Below, piece by piece: positions 3,887-5,339 of a stretch of 5,339 nt of DNA. Source of the stretch: Sphaerochaeta sp. (GTDB taxonomy: Bacteria > Spirochaetota > Spirochaetia > Sphaerochaetales > Sphaerochaetaceae); contig DMAO01000181.1 in the NCBI GenBank assembly GCA_003446545.1, positions 1 through 5,339 on the forward strand, in the 5' to 3' direction. Within the stretch, counting starts at the first letter, position 1. Each line of letters starts with the position of its first letter. The notes below the pieces were generated by a model. The model was given only the letters and a program-made list of their open reading frames with translations, had not been told where the DNA came from and did no database searches. A program made the translations under genes and the position numbers.

Positions 3887-5339
3887 TCATAAAACCGTAT
3901 CACGATAGGCAATAATCACCTCAGTGATGGTATGCCCCTCATGGTCAAAGGTCCTGTCTACTCGTGGCGCCTTACGATTGTCGCAGAAGCTCAAGAGGTA
4001 ACCATCCTTGTGCGCCGAACTTTCCAGATATCCAACTAGCTGGTCATAGGCATCGTTTGCTACGCTCTGTCCATGCCATATCTTCAGCTCGACAACAAAA
4101 CTCTGTGAACCGTAGAAGACAATGATATCCATACGGCGACTACCCCTGGTCTCAGGTTCCACCACATAATGACCCATGCCATTGATAATGGGTTTCAAGA
4201 AGCTGAGGAAGAGAAGCCAGCCTTCCCTTTCGATGAAAGAACCATCCTCATCCCTGTATTCGGATTTCAGGAAAGAGGCAAAGCGCTGCAGGACCAAGGC
4301 CATATCCAACTTGCCATACTCCAGGAAGCCCGAGCCGCTTTCCGAAACATACCGATTAATCCGGCTCCTTGCTTTTGATGTGGAGATATAATAGTTCAGG
4401 ATCACCGTTTCGAACATGACGTTCGAGACACAAGCCTTGCCCTCAGTATTCTTGAGAATCCCGAACATCAGTCCAAGGTCGATATCAGGATCACGAATCT
4501 CAAACGGGACATGCGCACCATCAAGAAGGATACCTTTGACCATGGCACCAAATGAAGGATGGTTCACCAGATTCTTGATCACATCATCAAATAGAGTGTT
4601 GTTGGTTTTTAAGATACGCTTTTCAGCTTCATCCACACCTTCACTTGTCCAGGACAATCCGTCTTCATCGATGCTCTTGCAAACTAGACTTACAAGAAAC
4701 GGATATCCACCAGTATAGTAATACAAACGCTGGGAAACCTTCGCGATATCCATTCCTGTTTTATGTTGCTCCTCATATTCCTTAAGCATCGTCGTAATCT
4801 CGGAAGCTGAAAAACTCATGTCCACATCAAAGCGAGTGGCTATGTTCCATGGGCTGTTATACGTGTGTTTCTCCTCGGGAGGGATATCCATTCTCATATT
4901 ATTGATATCGTGCACACCAGCGAGAATGACACTCTGAAACGTATATCGAGGATTCTTCTGAGTATTCCTACTGATGTATTGATCTCGAAGCCACCCCAAG
5001 AAGGTCAGGAACAACTGATTGTCACAGGCCTTGTCAACCTCATCAATGATCAGAACTACCGGTCTACCAGCTTCCTGGCAAAGCTGGGTGATGCGTTTGC
5101 CCAAATCCTTCAAAGGAAATCGATCATTGATACCAAATTCAAACAGATGGGCAAGTTTCGCATGTTGCTCAAGCACCATGCTATGGAAATCATCCCTGAG
5201 TCCATCTGCAAGAATCTCCAAAGAGGTGAAGTATTCGTCCTTTCCCTCAAAGCTCAATTTCAATACTATGCATGTCCTCGACAACCTTTGGTAGAGGAGC
5301 TCAAGCGTAGTAGTCTTACCGTATTGTCTGGCACGGTTG
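3887..5339 (-). CDS. AAA-ATPase-like protein with PD-(D/E)XK nuclease domain, 5' end outside the window
   Basis: The last 483 codons are visible. The frame is open to the window edge, so the start lies outside, probably some 40-50 codons further. Numbered from the first visible codon (5338), Walker A is ARQYGKTT at 3-10, Walker B is VVLIIDE at 94-100, a sensor strand VILAGVHDI lies at 137-145, and the hallmark SPWNIATRFDVDMSFS lies at 162-177. The helical-bundle motif TGGYPFLV follows at 209-216. Near the C-terminus the nuclease-like core reads RRMDIIVFYGSQSFVVELKI, with D404, E417 and K419, then a conserved Q433 in AYDQLVGYL. This is the family annotated as AAA-ATPase-like with PD-(D/E)XK nuclease superfamily domain, common in anaerobes of the gut, in spirochaetes and in Bacteroidetes, without an agreed function. 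The TTG at 5284 is not the start because the P-loop lies upstream of it. No damage is visible. It converges on the DUF4143 ATPase with a 136-base gap. Confidence 0.9.
   Translation of the reverse strand, partial: NRARQYGKTTTLELLYQRLSRTCIVLKLSFEGKDEYFTSLEILADGLRDDFHSMVLEQHAKLAHLFEFGINDRFPLKDLGKRITQLCQEAGRPVVLIIDEVDKACDNQLFLTFLGWLRDQYISRNTQKNPRYTFQSVILAGVHDINNMRMDIPPEEKHTYNSPWNIATRFDVDMSFSASEITTMLKEYEEQHKTGMDIAKVSQRLYYYTGGYPFLVSLVCKSIDEDGLSWTSEGVDEAEKRILKTNNTLFDDVIKNLVNHPSFGAMVKGILLDGAHVPFEIRDPDIDLGLMFGILKNTEGKACVSNVMFETVILNYYISTSKARSRINRYVSESGSGFLEYGKLDMALVLQRFASFLKSEYRDEDGSFIEREGWLLFLSFLKPIINGMGHYVVEPETRGSRRMDIIVFYGSQSFVVELKIWHGQSVANDAYDQLVGYLESSAHKDGYLLSFCDNRKAPRVDRTFDHEGHTITEVIIAYRDTVL

Overview
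The window reads as bacterial chromosome of middling G+C. The combination of a pcm-type methyltransferase, a DUF2089 / small membrane protein / SHOCT-like trio and two different AAA+ ATPases that carry PD-(D/E)XK nuclease-like domains resembles spirochaetes of the Sphaerochaeta/Treponema kind. That assignment is inference from protein resemblance, not from a search.

Left half (about 98-2300): everything lies on the minus strand and looks like one closely spaced operon. Read in the direction of transcription it holds: a decayed 3' gene remnant (about 2291-2081), an intact protein-L-isoaspartate methyltransferase (2071-1496), a frameshifted membrane-protein remnant (about 1493-1217), a DUF2089 zinc-ribbon/helix-turn-helix regulator that is clearly a pseudogene (1200-842), an intact 90-residue membrane protein (842-570), and a SHOCT-like protein cut by one in-frame TAA (549-145). 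A perfect 18-bp hairpin (98-136) closes the operon. Broken genes alternate with intact ones, so this is probably an operon caught during decay. Assembly error is the main rival explanation for the single-base lesions, but it does not explain the loss of the DUF2089 zinc-binding cysteines.

Middle (2278-3750): a plus-strand AAA_14/DUF4143 ATPase (2389-3750) is preceded by two copies of a 33-bp direct repeat. The second copy overlaps an extended -10 promoter placed so that the transcript should begin at, or within a base or two of, the ATG: a leaderless mRNA with a repeat operator over its promoter.

Right part (3751-5339): a 136-bp convergent gap, then on the minus strand the C-terminal 483 residues of a second ATPase, of the AAA-ATPase-like/PD-(D/E)XK type. 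Its first residues lie beyond the window edge. The two ATPases belong to separate families but share one layout: an N-terminal P-loop ATPase and a C-terminal nuclease-like fold with D...ExK residues. Both families commonly occur in many copies per genome and their cellular roles are not settled.

Bases 1-97 hold no gene that can be supported.
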